Origin: Parcubacteria group bacterium
GTDB taxonomy: Bacteria; Patescibacteria; Paceibacteria; UBA9973; UBA2103
DNA length: 64,000 bases
NCBI GenBank assembly: GCA_028286605.1
Contig: JAQBRE010000007.1
Span: 1 to 64,000 of the forward strand
Reading direction: 5' to 3'
The notes under the pieces were generated by a model. That model had not been told where the DNA came from and did not search any database. It worked only from the letters and a program-made list of their open reading frames with translations. Numbering within the stretch: position 1 is the first letter of the stretch; each line of letters begins with the position of its first letter. Positions 58,001-62,522 of this stretch are shown in pieces. The position numbers were made by a program, and so were the translations under genes.

Positions 58001-58711
58001 GTAGCAACGAGCACGATAGCGATGGGTGATACGCAGGCAGTAGTGGTAAACAATCTCGCGCATCCGACTTCGGAAATCTTCGTTACCATCACCTCTCCGC
58101 TTAATGGAAGCTGGTACATCAGCCAGAAGGGCGAGGGAAGCTTCACGATCAATCTTTCGAGTCCGCAGACCGCAGACGTGACCTTCGACTACTTCATCGT
58201 GCAGACGGAAAAGGGGGCAACGCAGGTCGCGAGCGTAGCGAGCGCCCCGGTGCAGACGCCTGCGCAGTATCCTGATCAGACACCAGTTGATCCGAGTGCA
58301 TCAACGACACCTGCAGCATCTACGAATGCACCGACCATAACGCTTACCGGCAGTGCCGCAATTGATATCGCGCAGGGTGCTCCATGGACTGACCCGGGTG
58401 CAATCGCGCAGGACGCAGCAGGGAAAGATCTTACCGCGCAGATCGCGGTAACAGGCAGCGTTGATACGAATACTGCAGGCCTGTACACGCTTAACTACTC
58501 GGTTGTTGATTCTGCCGGAGCGAGCGCAGGCGTATCACGTATCGTGCATGTTTCGGCACCGGTAGTATCAAGCCCACCTGCTGAAACCGCGCCGCCCGCA
58601 GACACCTCTGCTCCGGTGCAGACACCTGCATCTGATCCAGCTACTCCCGCAGCGTCTGCGCCAAGCCCGGTAACAGCTGACGCGGGCGCTACTCCGTCCA
58701 CAGGCGGCTAA
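43061..58711 (+). CDS. giant surface fibre with N-terminal HTH and S74-like chaperone domain
   Basis: 5216 residues. Order: excisionase/MerR-type HTH (about 9-55); charged helical linker; one membrane helix (about 110-128); Ala-rich helical stalk (about 150-480); then some 4100 residues of Ser/Thr/Gly/Asn beta repeats. About ten modules carry the landmark TTTANSW or TTTANTW followed by LQTF or LQQF. Three blocks hold YadA-head-like NAIGxxALxxNTTGSNN repeats. A peptidase-S74-like domain follows (about 4700-4800; Ser 4711 and Lys 4716 in STPLAK, later GFNALQAAS, YDYGRYTGLLTAEVQKQ). Then a coiled coil, a beta domain, an Ig-like DUF5011-type domain (about 5090-5166) and an Ala/Pro-rich tail. Topology: N inside, fibre outside, probably trimeric. 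Likely a host-attachment fibre. Confidence 0.85.
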   Translation: MTLNLDQHLLSTKDASALSGYNADYLSRLCRSGKIAGTQIGRTWLVNSESLQQFVREQEERKQQISSELSQSREKEYQHAQKNTPARAEKKSKSTIGAVRSPFTTFVRTPAFAFALSILVMGTSVYAATFGPISSVMEHAGALTSAAQQTITGSTNTVAPRLRIASNVSAARTSTPATLAVNTKPLKPVIDGNAIATRLARIDAPNARDGDTYRLVAYDAAANNAAALHASRAQNERAFGRFIESDEPISARVADAGTALTSSTRDAYDTILNSYAFSLNRAGDASLAFAADMRDTVVRSPQLSTALLDTYSNSMYAWVDGSQMLTARTADAEVAAGPAALAIADDTQQNVHALALATQSAVDSQLDATHGAASLAMDFAPHAVGGVVALGDKIPSTIPVINAQSVLVPTNIVASAASFSPFDGTVFLTQGRQIAFAAYGAIHSFADSVRGAYAKTLAYMFGTKTQLAVVPLPPAITIPGYTIREPQNGQAPSDYTGYAYIGGTTTRITNIQNYFSTTGGVTKQMLDESIDAATLSLSGNSSGGGGTTVITGGGGFSGGALSATTGDFSSDVNVDGNFTLAGTLASAGEISAPFFTATSLAATSTLPNIISNSFSIGGDTITDFTGTGLAVVNGKLTATATTSNAFQQGGNIFGTTATLGTQDANPLAFITNNIARMTIDAAGNVTVGTTTSASLLTIGGDTRGDTFTAVGTGTSTLPRLATSALALGNDYVTGFTGNGLAVVGGVLGLAGSNNYFSTTSSDFWLGTKSTSDLAEGSKLYFTNARADARINATTTIGTLTSAPNLGTLSTTLTGIVKATSGVLSSAVAGTDYENPLAFVYPLQRTLNSISLAFGTTTANSWSQLQSFGNITAANATTTTLDATTLGLGNSYFTSLLGSGLQNVGGVLTLDRTGDWTGTFGGQIPSYYLDSANQTGVLAQANGGTGIGSFNPGDILYADNMGTLTTLPVGSTGQVLKIQAGLPQWGVDATVGAGGSDGIFATSSGLVYPLDTSNTLLVGTNATSTTNSIFEVHGQSYFSSKLSIATTTAPVALSVGGSGYFTGGLGVGILNTVAGTLRTSGAADIGGNLIVTGATTLASATSSSFFTSNFGIGSTYFSSLTGAGLLDTAGVLTLDTTGNWAGTFNGHASSFYLDATNLNNFGTPFYTFLHATTTDALAEGVSHLYFTDARADARINATSTIGTLTSAPNLGTVSTSLNGLLKATSGVLSVASAGTDFQAPITASYPVLFSGNNVSLAFSTTTTNSWSSLQTFGAGFVSQASSTVAGPLTVSGAFTIPSVTNALLSSNGSGVVGATTIGNGLAFSANTLSVSTSSLASGFFKQSGNAFGTTAVLGTTDSNALTFITSNTERARFDTSGNFGIGTSSPSQLLSVQGSGLFSGNISAANVTATGSLAVVGVTNTGNEQITGGLGVGVVNTTAGTIVTTGAITTGSQFIGLASDGVSAPSFTWATDITTGIYHAAGNTIGFTTAGVGRAVIDGNGNLGIGSTSPAAKLSVEGNALIHGTATIDGLGSGLVKSTNGLLGLAVAGTDYAAPFTATYPILFSANNLSLAFGTTTANSWSQLQQFNGAASSTQLTVTGNTYLATNAGSVGIGTSSPFTTLGVAGTVFASGNITTTGTLTATALGTHFAVASNNGTLTAPNAFVDTFLNDVSQQSVVTGFFGINTSTGGFYRTLTGTAGQITVANGSGAGGNPTFSLPTAITGVNSITAAASTNLTLASGGSSATSVLLTPNGGGVGIGTTSPSQLLSVQGNGLFSGNIAVANITATGTLATAGITDSGNAQITGGLGVGTVNTTAGTIVTTGAITTGSQFIGLASDAVNTPSFTWAGDLTTGIYHAAGNTIGFTTSGVERARIDGNGFLGLGSTTPSTRLSVEGNALIHGTVTVDGLGSGLVKSTNGTLGLAVAGTDYENPLTFNAPLSRTVNAISISQATVSTNGYLASADFNLFNNKVSSTSLSGASVISYTSGTGVITTTGGTFGGGNYVFPANTSVAGNLIANTIQRVLNTSTQNIGTTSTVVLGAGGTTNIVGGNASFSGAGGNVTLTGGTGIAAGGNIVINAGTGASTGSILLGSTAGFVGIATSTPGSLLSIGGVANFTAATSTLYGSGGINLSAGCFAINGACVGGNTLSFSYPLTLSGTNVSLAFGTTTANTWSALQTFNGGVSASTIITSGAITTGSQFIGLASDGASAPSFTWAGDLTTGIYHAAGNTIGFTTSGVERARIDGNGFLGLGSTTPSTRLSVEGNALIHGTATIDGLGSGLVKSTNGLLGLAVAGTDYLAPGSLSATYPILYSGNNFSLAFGTTTANSWSALQTFNGGASTTQLTSTGSTYLATTGGNVGVGTAAPAFKLDVAGPINTDIFSGYYQGGKLLAYASSTNDDTIFGLGSGGQNATTSAAIKSLTAFGFNALAANTTGNVNNAFGANALAANTTGGGNNAFGANTLTVNISGSLNDAFGNGVLIRNTTGSGNNAIGSGVLSNNTTGSNNNAIGSLTLVGNTTGSNNNAIGNLALNGNTGNSNSALGDQAGSVTTAGSQNLFLGAQSNTIGAGYISTGSNNIGIGYNTLFPSATASNQLNIGNFIYGTIAATSSASTFSAPGTGLLGIGSSTPGSLLSIGNTNGINFSTATSTFSSTGGINLTNGCYAVNGVCVGTNAGTVTSVDASGGTTGLTFSGGPVTTSGTLALAGTLVVANGGTGSTTLSGLLKGNGTGSLLTAIAGTDYLAPGSLSATYPILYSGNNFSLAFGTTTANSWSQLQTFTSGFVSQASSTITGVLNLGNNVNFNEAGTTTLKTPDQSSGNIGSILISTGAVSGVANPGNITIMPGNSPGSGGNVLIKGGSAGFGTPGNVTIQPGIGISAGYALLASNGGLVGIGATTTPSQLLSVQGNGLFSGNISAANLTATGTVTTANLTLAALNGPLQAINGVVSATTSIGVVYGGTGSTTLTGLLKGNGTGSLLSAVAGTDYQAPLTFVYPLLNSANTISLDFGTTTANTWSGLQTFGAGFVSQASSTVAGNFTATGFISTSGTTGGYQIDNQLFAYGSTTSGAVVLGFGAGGDALTTGTSPNVAIGNNALHINSGGTSNVAIGYQAMLVNQTGSSNTAIGSQALIFNQTGSSNTAIGQQALNSNTVGSNNVGIGANALQNNTTATNTVAIGVFAAGGSAAYTNQGGTYVGYSSGFSAHSSSDYNSFFGYQSGAQDTTGNDNIFIGAQPNFSGAGYVTTGANDIGLGFNTRFPSATASNQLNIGNFIYGTLPATTTASTFSVPTAGHLGIGSSSPYAKLSVHANNGSTDTTLFSIGSSTASLTTTLLSVSNTGVITSNAAATSTFTNGIALTGGCVSVNGACIGVGSAGTVTSVDAVGGTTGLTFSGGPITSSGVLTLAGTLGVANGGTGAVTLTGLVKGNGTGAFTAAVAGTDYQAPLAFTYPLVNTANTISLAFGTTTANTWSQLQQFNGGASTTQLTVTGSTYLATTGGNVGVGTAAPAFKLDVAGPINTNIFSGYYQGGQLLAYASSTNGATIFGLQAGGQNATTSASAISLTAIGFKALSANTTGFANTGVGFSSLISNTTGFDNTAFGISALGGTTIGSNNVAVGASALFGNVSGTNNVAVGINALGADISATTTVAVGSGAGWGSGNYSNQGGTYLGYQAGTFLANGSDYNTLLGYQSGSQVTSGYGNILVGPSVSSNNLTTGSGNIGIGYNLSFPAASTNNYLNIGSLIFGTLPATTTSLTAPVSGLLGIGTTSPYAKLSVQSNNGDTATTLFAIGSSTASLNSTLFSVSNTGVITSNAAATSTFTNGIALTGGCVSVNGTCLGTGSGGVTSVNAVGGTTGLTFSGGPITSSGTLTLAGTLGVANGGTGSTTLTGLLKGNGTGSLLTAVAGTDYLAPGSLSATYPILYSANNFSLAFGTTTANTWSSLQTFTSGLISQASSTFSGSLNVTGSSYFGANVGIGTTTAAQLLTLSAADTSTSLITAALASESIINSDTTNNNTADLVFKTADTAGATVVGTKLATVFTSHTPSGVSADLAFITRNAGTLSEKLRLTAAGNLGVGTTTPSQALSVQGNGLFSGNISSANVTATGTITTPNLTIAALNGPLQANNGVVSATTSIGVQYGGTGAITLTGLIKGNGTSAFTAAVAGTDYQAPLAFTYPLVNTTNTISLAFGTTTANSWNSLQQFNGGLTASTITTTGSVGIGTSTPGSLLSIGTTNGINFSTATSTFSSTGGINLTNGCYAVNGVCLSTGGGTFTNTLANGGTATTTFYAGGLVFSDGTKLTQASGSGASILSWNNTNGFLGIGSSSPSYALSVQGTSGIRVKTTTNTAAALGIENSQGTTTLQADTLDSSDSIFSVATSTGNTYFYVGAGGNVGVGTTTPLSALAIGGAGGLSVGADYNIAAPTNGAIIEGGLGVGTTSVMNNDALDVSGAVYINGTGTNPLALSVGATAAATPSFSVDQSAGIGTGLSVVTNLVGSGVTLQGLSSAANENFNILSKGGGNIKLFSNGGSIQVSTAFGSQYTFAATALTITGFTAAASGNHFSVVGGIDTAITAATESSDVYFNLGQTRTNLSNTAVSTFRDFRITGSTHAFATAGGVINNAAGFSVDLPDSAGTNATISTSSAIYVPGGAVTGTVSTSTAANLLASTGATNNFALTTNGRVVHSSLTAGAGAGSVCMSATGELLFDSGANCIVSTPLAKHNIHGISDAQADEVLSLDAIQYDYNDGSGTRYGFNALQAASIDPTLVVYAASDIQVVGADGNPVTVAKGQPYTFDYGRYTGLLTAEVQKQQKQISLLASTTLAAAASAGAPAPVAATTLSANSIYTQSLTIKGNAFATSFVAPATPITFTIGSTTGTLPNEVLASDGSGVDLYKAATYAITGVQALQAQTGVLASRLDAVELRVTMLEAEASSTQAVGSGTLSLAGFEDLLGQIGVIVKDGIAHFTSLAFTNLISAPAADGTSAVATSTIAMGDTQAVVVNNLAHPTSEIFVTITSPLNGSWYISQKGEGSFTINLSSPQTADVTFDYFIVQTEKGATQVASVASAPVQTPAQYPDQTPVDPSASTTPAASTNAPTITLTGSAAIDIAQGAPWTDPGAIAQDAAGKDLTAQIAVTGSVDTNTAGLYTLNYSVVDSAGASAGVSRIVHVSAPVVSSPPAETAPPADTSAPVQTPASDPATPAASAPSPVTADAGATPSTGG
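47400..47712 (+). repeat. giant-gene repeat A, copy 1
   Basis: About 315 bp opening with ACCGGCTCTCAGTTCATCGG and ending at GGTACTGATTAC. Similar blocks are at 48531 and 49638; several tracts are identical for dozens of bases. Encodes one beta-repeat module of the fibre. Confidence 0.85.
48531..48847 (+). repeat. giant-gene repeat A, copy 2
   Basis: Second copy of the 315-bp module; closest to copy 3 in its centre (GAGCGCGCACGCATCGATGG). Confidence 0.85.
49638..49955 (+). repeat. giant-gene repeat A, copy 3
   Basis: Third copy. It matches copy 2 in the centre and copy 1 at the end (TCGTGAAATCTACGAATGGC), a mosaic pattern expected from gene conversion. Confidence 0.85.
49946..50025 (+). repeat. 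giant-gene repeat B, copy 1
   Basis: 80 bp identical to 51275-51354. Begins ACCGATTACCTTGCTCCTGG. Confidence 0.9.
50327..50878 (+). repeat. YadA-head-like repeat block 1
   Basis: Codes for consecutive units of about 14-16 residues of the form NAIGSxxLxxNTTGSNN. In trimeric adhesins such units form a left-handed beta-roll head. Related blocks lie at 52318 and 53739. Confidence 0.75.
51275..51354 (+). repeat. giant-gene repeat B, copy 2
   Basis: Identical 80-bp partner of 49946-50025; recombination between them would delete about 1.33 kb in frame (1329 bp, divisible by three). Confidence 0.9.
52318..52881 (+). repeat. YadA-head-like repeat block 2
   Basis: Units such as SNTAIGSQALIFNQTG and SNNVGIGANALQNNT, ending in a QLNIGNFIYGT segment shared with block 1. 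Confidence 0.75.
53739..54300 (+). repeat. YadA-head-like repeat block 3
   Basis: Units such as NTAFGISALGGTTIGSNN and NNVAVGINALG, followed by the same SGNIGIGYN-type closing strand. Confidence 0.75.
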
Positions 58712-58724
58712 TACTTATAAGGTA

Positions 58725-58730
58725 TATACT
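58725..58730 (+). promoter_or_regulatory. -10 box that fixes the start of the Gly-rich gene
   Basis: TATACT, seven bases before ATG 58738 and one base before ATG 58732. The usual spacing selects 58738. Confidence 0.72.
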
Positions 58731-58737
58731 TATGCAT

Positions 58738-59826
58738 ATGAAATTCAGTCCTGTTAAAACATTTCTATTTCCACTAGCGATTTTCGTCTTTTCGTTCTCT
58801 TTGGCGCCGCACGCATTCGCGAGCCAGATATTCCTTACGGCTAATCCGGGTACGGGTAACCAAACGTTTACAGTTCCTGCAGACTACAGAGCGGCAGGTT
58901 CAACCATTCAATGTATTGGTTCTGGGGGTACTGGTGGCACGAGCACAGCAAACACCACGAGTGCAGGAGGCGGTAGTGGCGGTGCATATGCAAAGATATT
59001 CAATCTGTCACTCACTCCTGGCGCGACCGTAACGTATGCTGTTGGTGGCTCTGCAACGACCACCGGCGGCACTATAGCGAACGAAACATACTTCAATGGA
59101 ACCGCTTCTTCGACGGCTTCGCTTTCATGCGCATTCGGGAAAGCTGCAGCAGGAGTTAGTGCAGGAACAGCTACTCTGTCTGCCAATTCTAAAGGAACGA
59201 TTATTTTTAATGGAAATAGTGGCGGCGCAGGAACAAGCGGGGCGGTAGGCGGTGGCGGTGGCGGTGGCGGTTCTGCAGGCCCCCATGGTCTTGGAAGAGT
59301 TGCTCTTATTAGTACCGCTACTCGCGGAGGTAGCGGCGGTGGCGGTTCGGATGGTTTGCAAGCAACTAACGGCGCTCAACCAGCAACCGGCCAAGGTGGT
59401 TCGGGAGGAAACGGCTATTCTGGTACCTTAGGCGGTGCTGGCGGCTTTGCCACGGGTGCTGCTGCAGCAGGTACAAATGGTGCTGGCGGTGGCGGTGGCC
59501 AGGCTTTTACAGGTACGAATGGCGGTACCGGTGGTGCCGGAGGAAATGATACGGCGTTCGATGCGACACATGGTGCTGGCGGTGGCGGTGGCGGTGGCGG
59601 TGATGCAACCATAAGTGATCCTGGAGGCGCAGGCGGAACGTATGGCGGTGGCGGTGGCGGTGGCGGTAACAGTGCATCTACTAATGGCGTCGGCGGCGTC
59701 GGCGGTCAGGGCATTATCGTTATTACGTACACGCCCGCTCAAACGTTAACAAACTTAGTATCTTCAATGCTCCATGTGCTTGGCGGGAAAGTGCGTATCA
59801 TGGGTGGAAAAGTTATCGTCCAGTAA
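58738..59826 (+). CDS. secreted glycine-rich-domain surface protein
   Basis: About 362 residues from ATG 58738. Signal peptide (hydrophobic 7-24, AFAS cleavage). The opening QTFTVPADYRAAGSTIQCIGSGG and long GGGGGG runs with GGAGG are those of the glycine-rich domain family. A short C-terminal strand/helix (VISYT-like IIVITYTP, then SMLHVLGGKVRIMGG) ends the protein. Same family plan as 21979-23253 but without the beta C-terminal domain. It lies directly after the giant fibre gene and may be a partner surface component. Confidence 0.78.
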   Translation: MKFSPVKTFLFPLAIFVFSFSLAPHAFASQIFLTANPGTGNQTFTVPADYRAAGSTIQCIGSGGTGGTSTANTTSAGGGSGGAYAKIFNLSLTPGATVTYAVGGSATTTGGTIANETYFNGTASSTASLSCAFGKAAAGVSAGTATLSANSKGTIIFNGNSGGAGTSGAVGGGGGGGGSAGPHGLGRVALISTATRGGSGGGGSDGLQATNGAQPATGQGGSGGNGYSGTLGGAGGFATGAAAAGTNGAGGGGGQAFTGTNGGTGGAGGNDTAFDATHGAGGGGGGGGDATISDPGGAGGTYGGGGGGGGNSASTNGVGGVGGQGIIVITYTPAQTLTNLVSSMLHVLGGKVRIMGGKVIVQ

Positions 59827-59832
59827 TATATT
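59827..59832 (+). promoter_or_regulatory. -10 box, leaderless GAPDH
   Basis: TATATT, six bases before ATG 59839, directly after the preceding stop codon. Confidence 0.65.
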
Positions 59833-59838
59833 TTAAAT

Positions 59839-60852
59839 ATGAAAAAAGTACGTGTTGCTATTAATGGATTCGGCCGCATCGGCCGCGCATTCGTTCGCCA
59901 AAGCTTTGATCGTGAGGAAATCGAATTAGTTGCGGTGAACGATCTCGGTTCGCTCGAGAATCTTGCGTATTTGCTTAAGTACGACACGGTATACAAGCGC
60001 GCACCGTTTCCGGTTGAAGCGAAAGACGGGAAACTCATGATCAATGGGAAGGAGGTTGCATTCTGCTCAGAGAAAGATCCGGCGATGTTGCCATGGAAGG
60101 CGCTCGAGGTCGACGTCGTCATCGAGTCGACCGGCTTCTTCACGGATTATGAAAAGGCGAATGCGCATATTACCGCAGGCGCACGTCGCGTGGTTATTTC
60201 TGCGCCGGTGAAAGATGAGAACCCGCTCGGCGCGACGGTGCTTATGGGTCTTGATGAAAGCAAGTTCGGCAGCGTTGCGATAACAAGTAACGCATCATGC
60301 ACCACGAACTCCGCGTCACCGGTGATCGCAATCCTGGACGAAGCCATCGGTATCGAGAAGGCGGTCCTTTCTACGACGCACGCATACACGGCGAGCCAGA
60401 GCATCGTTGATGGTCCAGCGAAGAAAGATATGAAGGAGGGCCGCGCAGCGGCCCAGAACATCGTGCCTACTTCCACCGGCGCTGCCATTGCGGTTACTAA
60501 GGCGTACACATCGCTTGAAGGGAAGTTCGACGGCATCTCGCTCCGCGTTCCTGTTCCTGCAGGTTCAATCGCAGACATCACCTTCATCGCAAAACGCGCA
60601 ACAACTACGGACGAAGTGAATGACATCCTGCGCAAGGCCGCAACGCTTCCGCGCTGGGCTGGCATCTTCAGTGCAACTGACGAAGACCTCGTTTCAAGCG
60701 ATATCATCGGCGAGCGGTTCGCGAGCATCGCAGACCTCGGCAGTACGCGCGTCGTAGATGGCAACCTCGTTAAGGTGCTCGCCTGGTATGATAACGAGGC
60801 AGGCTACACGCACACGCTCGTAGAGCACGCTATCAAGGCAGGTAACGCATAG
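59839..60852 (+). CDS. gap: glyceraldehyde-3-phosphate dehydrogenase
   Basis: 337 residues, full length. It converts glyceraldehyde-3-phosphate, phosphate and NAD(P)+ to 1,3-bisphosphoglycerate. NAINGFGRIGRAFVR-type Rossmann start, SNASCTTN with catalytic Cys at about 154, HAYTASQ with catalytic His, AAQNIVPTSTGAA phosphate site, and WYDNEAGY near the end. First of a carbon-metabolism cluster with rpiB, the Rpe-like gene and transketolase. Confidence 0.97.
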   Translation: MKKVRVAINGFGRIGRAFVRQSFDREEIELVAVNDLGSLENLAYLLKYDTVYKRAPFPVEAKDGKLMINGKEVAFCSEKDPAMLPWKALEVDVVIESTGFFTDYEKANAHITAGARRVVISAPVKDENPLGATVLMGLDESKFGSVAITSNASCTTNSASPVIAILDEAIGIEKAVLSTTHAYTASQSIVDGPAKKDMKEGRAAAQNIVPTSTGAAIAVTKAYTSLEGKFDGISLRVPVPAGSIADITFIAKRATTTDEVNDILRKAATLPRWAGIFSATDEDLVSSDIIGERFASIADLGSTRVVDGNLVKVLAWYDNEAGYTHTLVEHAIKAGNA

Positions 60853-60856
60853 CGCT

Positions 60857-61339
60857 ATGAAAATATTCATCGCTGGCGATCATGCAGGATTCCGTTTGAA
60901 ATCCATGCTGCTTGAGCAGCTTCCGTTGTTCGGCCATGAACTGGAAGATATGGGTCCGTTCGAGCTCGACCCTGAAGATGATTATCCTGATTTTGTTACG
61001 CCGCTCGCGAAAGCGGTAGCAGAGAATCCTGATTCTTTCGGTATCATCTGCGCACGCAGCGGGCAGGGCGAAGCGATGTGTGCGAACCGGGTGCCGGGCG
61101 TACGCGCTGCGGTCTTCTATGGAAAGATGGTCGTTACGGATGCGCTCACGAGCGAGGGTTCGCATACGGATGACGGTCTCGATTCAGTACGATTGCCTCG
61201 TAAGCACAATAACGCGAATGTGCTTTCCATCGGTGCAGGATTCGTCTCGCACACAGATGCGGAAGAAGCGGTACAGACATTCCTTTCGACAGAATTCTCC
61301 GGTGATGCACGACATGTACGCAGGCTCGCGAAATTCTAG
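60857..61339 (+). CDS. rpiB: ribose-5-phosphate isomerase B
   Basis: 160 residues, normal for RpiB/LacAB. Interconverts ribose-5-P and ribulose-5-P. IAGDHAGFRLK at the start (phosphate/His), ICARSGQGEAMCANRVPGVRAA with the catalytic cysteine in the IC position, and RKHNNANVLSIGAGF with the conserved His. Starts four bases after gap, so co-transcribed. Confidence 0.92.
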   Translation: MKIFIAGDHAGFRLKSMLLEQLPLFGHELEDMGPFELDPEDDYPDFVTPLAKAVAENPDSFGIICARSGQGEAMCANRVPGVRAAVFYGKMVVTDALTSEGSHTDDGLDSVRLPRKHNNANVLSIGAGFVSHTDAEEAVQTFLSTEFSGDARHVRRLAKF

Positions 61340-61341
61340 AG

Positions 61342-61347
61342 TATACT
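61342..61347 (+). promoter_or_regulatory. -10 box, leaderless Rpe-like gene
   Basis: TATACT, seven bases before ATG 61355. Confidence 0.72.
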
Positions 61348-61354
61348 TTTACGC

Positions 61355-62071
61355 ATGGGCGTCATCGTACCTGCCATTCTCCCCACATCACGCAACGACT
61401 TAGACGAAAAACTCCTTCGTCTGCATGGTCTTGTCGACACTGTACAGGTAGATGTCGTAGACGGCCGTTTCGTTACACCAGCATCCTGGCCCTATAAAGA
61501 TGCGAACGCTGACGTACGGGAACCGAGTGGCGACACCTTTCCGTATCTGGGGCAGCTCTCATTCGAAGTGGATCTCATGGTTGAGGAACCAGAGCACGTT
61601 ATTCGTCACTGGATCGAAGCAGGAGCAACGCGCATCATCATTCATGCCGAGACGACGCGCATGCTGCCGAAACTCATGAACGATCTCTCGACGACGTACG
61701 GCCACGATAAGGATTTCACGCCGGAACTGCTTTCATTCGGACTTGCTATAAACGTAAGCACGGAACTTTCGCTTATCGAACCCTTCCTGCATCAGTGTGA
61801 TTTCGTACAGTTCATGGGTATCGCGAAGATAGGGAAGCAGGGAGAACCGTTTGATAAGAGCGTGCTGCCGAAGATATCGGCGTTCCGTAAGAAATATCCC
61901 GCAATGCCGCTGCAAGTGGATGGCGGCGTCTCGCTTGCCACTGCCCCCGGCCTGCTGCAGGCCGGCGTTACGCGCCTCGTCGTCGGCTCCGACCTCTGGA
62001 ACGCGCCCGACCTCACCGCAGAACTCAAGAAACTTCAAGGACTCGTGCAAACATACGGCCTCTACGCATAG
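61355..62071 (+). CDS. ribulose-phosphate 3-epimerase-like TIM barrel
   Basis: 238 residues, Rpe length and strand order: VPAILPT, VQVDVVDGRFVTP, FEVDLMVEEP, ATRIIIHAE, LQVDGGVS, RLVVGSDLW. In characterised Rpe the metal ligands are two His (in HxDVMD and DVHLMV) and two Asp. Here the His positions read Gln (VQVDVVD) and Asp (EVDLMV), and the NPGFGGQ loop is GIAKIGKQG. The late Asp in VDGGV is kept. It is thus a divergent member whose epimerase activity is not assured. The context of RpiB and transketolase still supports pentose-phosphate function. Confidence 0.7.
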   Translation: MGVIVPAILPTSRNDLDEKLLRLHGLVDTVQVDVVDGRFVTPASWPYKDANADVREPSGDTFPYLGQLSFEVDLMVEEPEHVIRHWIEAGATRIIIHAETTRMLPKLMNDLSTTYGHDKDFTPELLSFGLAINVSTELSLIEPFLHQCDFVQFMGIAKIGKQGEPFDKSVLPKISAFRKKYPAMPLQVDGGVSLATAPGLLQAGVTRLVVGSDLWNAPDLTAELKKLQGLVQTYGLYA

Positions 62072-62150
62072 TAATCAGCGCAAGCAAGAAAAACTGAAGA
62101 AAAGATAAAATATTCCTGAAGACCCTGCTAGGTGCTTCGAAGTCGAGTGA

Positions 62151-62156
62151 TATAAT
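62151..62156 (+). promoter_or_regulatory. -10 box, leaderless coiled-coil gene
   Basis: Consensus TATAAT, six bases before ATG 62163. Also drives the transketolase genes. Confidence 0.78.
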
Positions 62157-62162
62157 GAACGT

Positions 62163-62522
62163 ATGTTGGATCCTGAGCTCAAGCAAGAATTCGCAAAAAT
62201 TCACACTCGTCTCGATGAAGAGGTGAAAACAGAATTTGCTAGGGTTCATAAAGAATTCGCAAAAATAAACAACCGTCTTGATACGGAGTTTGCGGAAATC
62301 CATAGTGAATTTGTGAATGTGCATGGCGAAATAGAAAGCCTTGCAGGGCATATGGCTAATGGGTTTACAGAAATCGATGAGCGCTTTGAACAAGTGGATA
62401 ATCGCTTCGATAGACTTGAAACTAAGTTTCAGAATCAGATTGATTCAATTGCAGATCGAAAAGTGGAACGTTCAGAATTTGCACCGATCAAGGCACAAGT
62501 ACTCAACCTACAAAAACACTAA
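62163..62522 (+). CDS. small coiled-coil protein
   Basis: 119 residues, highly charged, with repeating EFAKIHTRLD / DERFEQVDNRFD units predicting a continuous coiled coil. No membrane segment. Similar in style to the product of 512-817. It shares its last base with the transketolase N-half start (TAATG), so the two are translationally coupled, although a link in function is not evident. Confidence 0.72.
   Translation: MLDPELKQEFAKIHTRLDEEVKTEFARVHKEFAKINNRLDTEFAEIHSEFVNVHGEIESLAGHMANGFTEIDERFEQVDNRFDRLETKFQNQIDSIADRKVERSEFAPIKAQVLNLQKH

Noticed and set aside
58732..58737. ATG 58732 as start of the Gly-rich gene
   Set aside because: It is one base from the -10 box; ATG 58738 has the standard seven-base spacing and gives a normal signal peptide.
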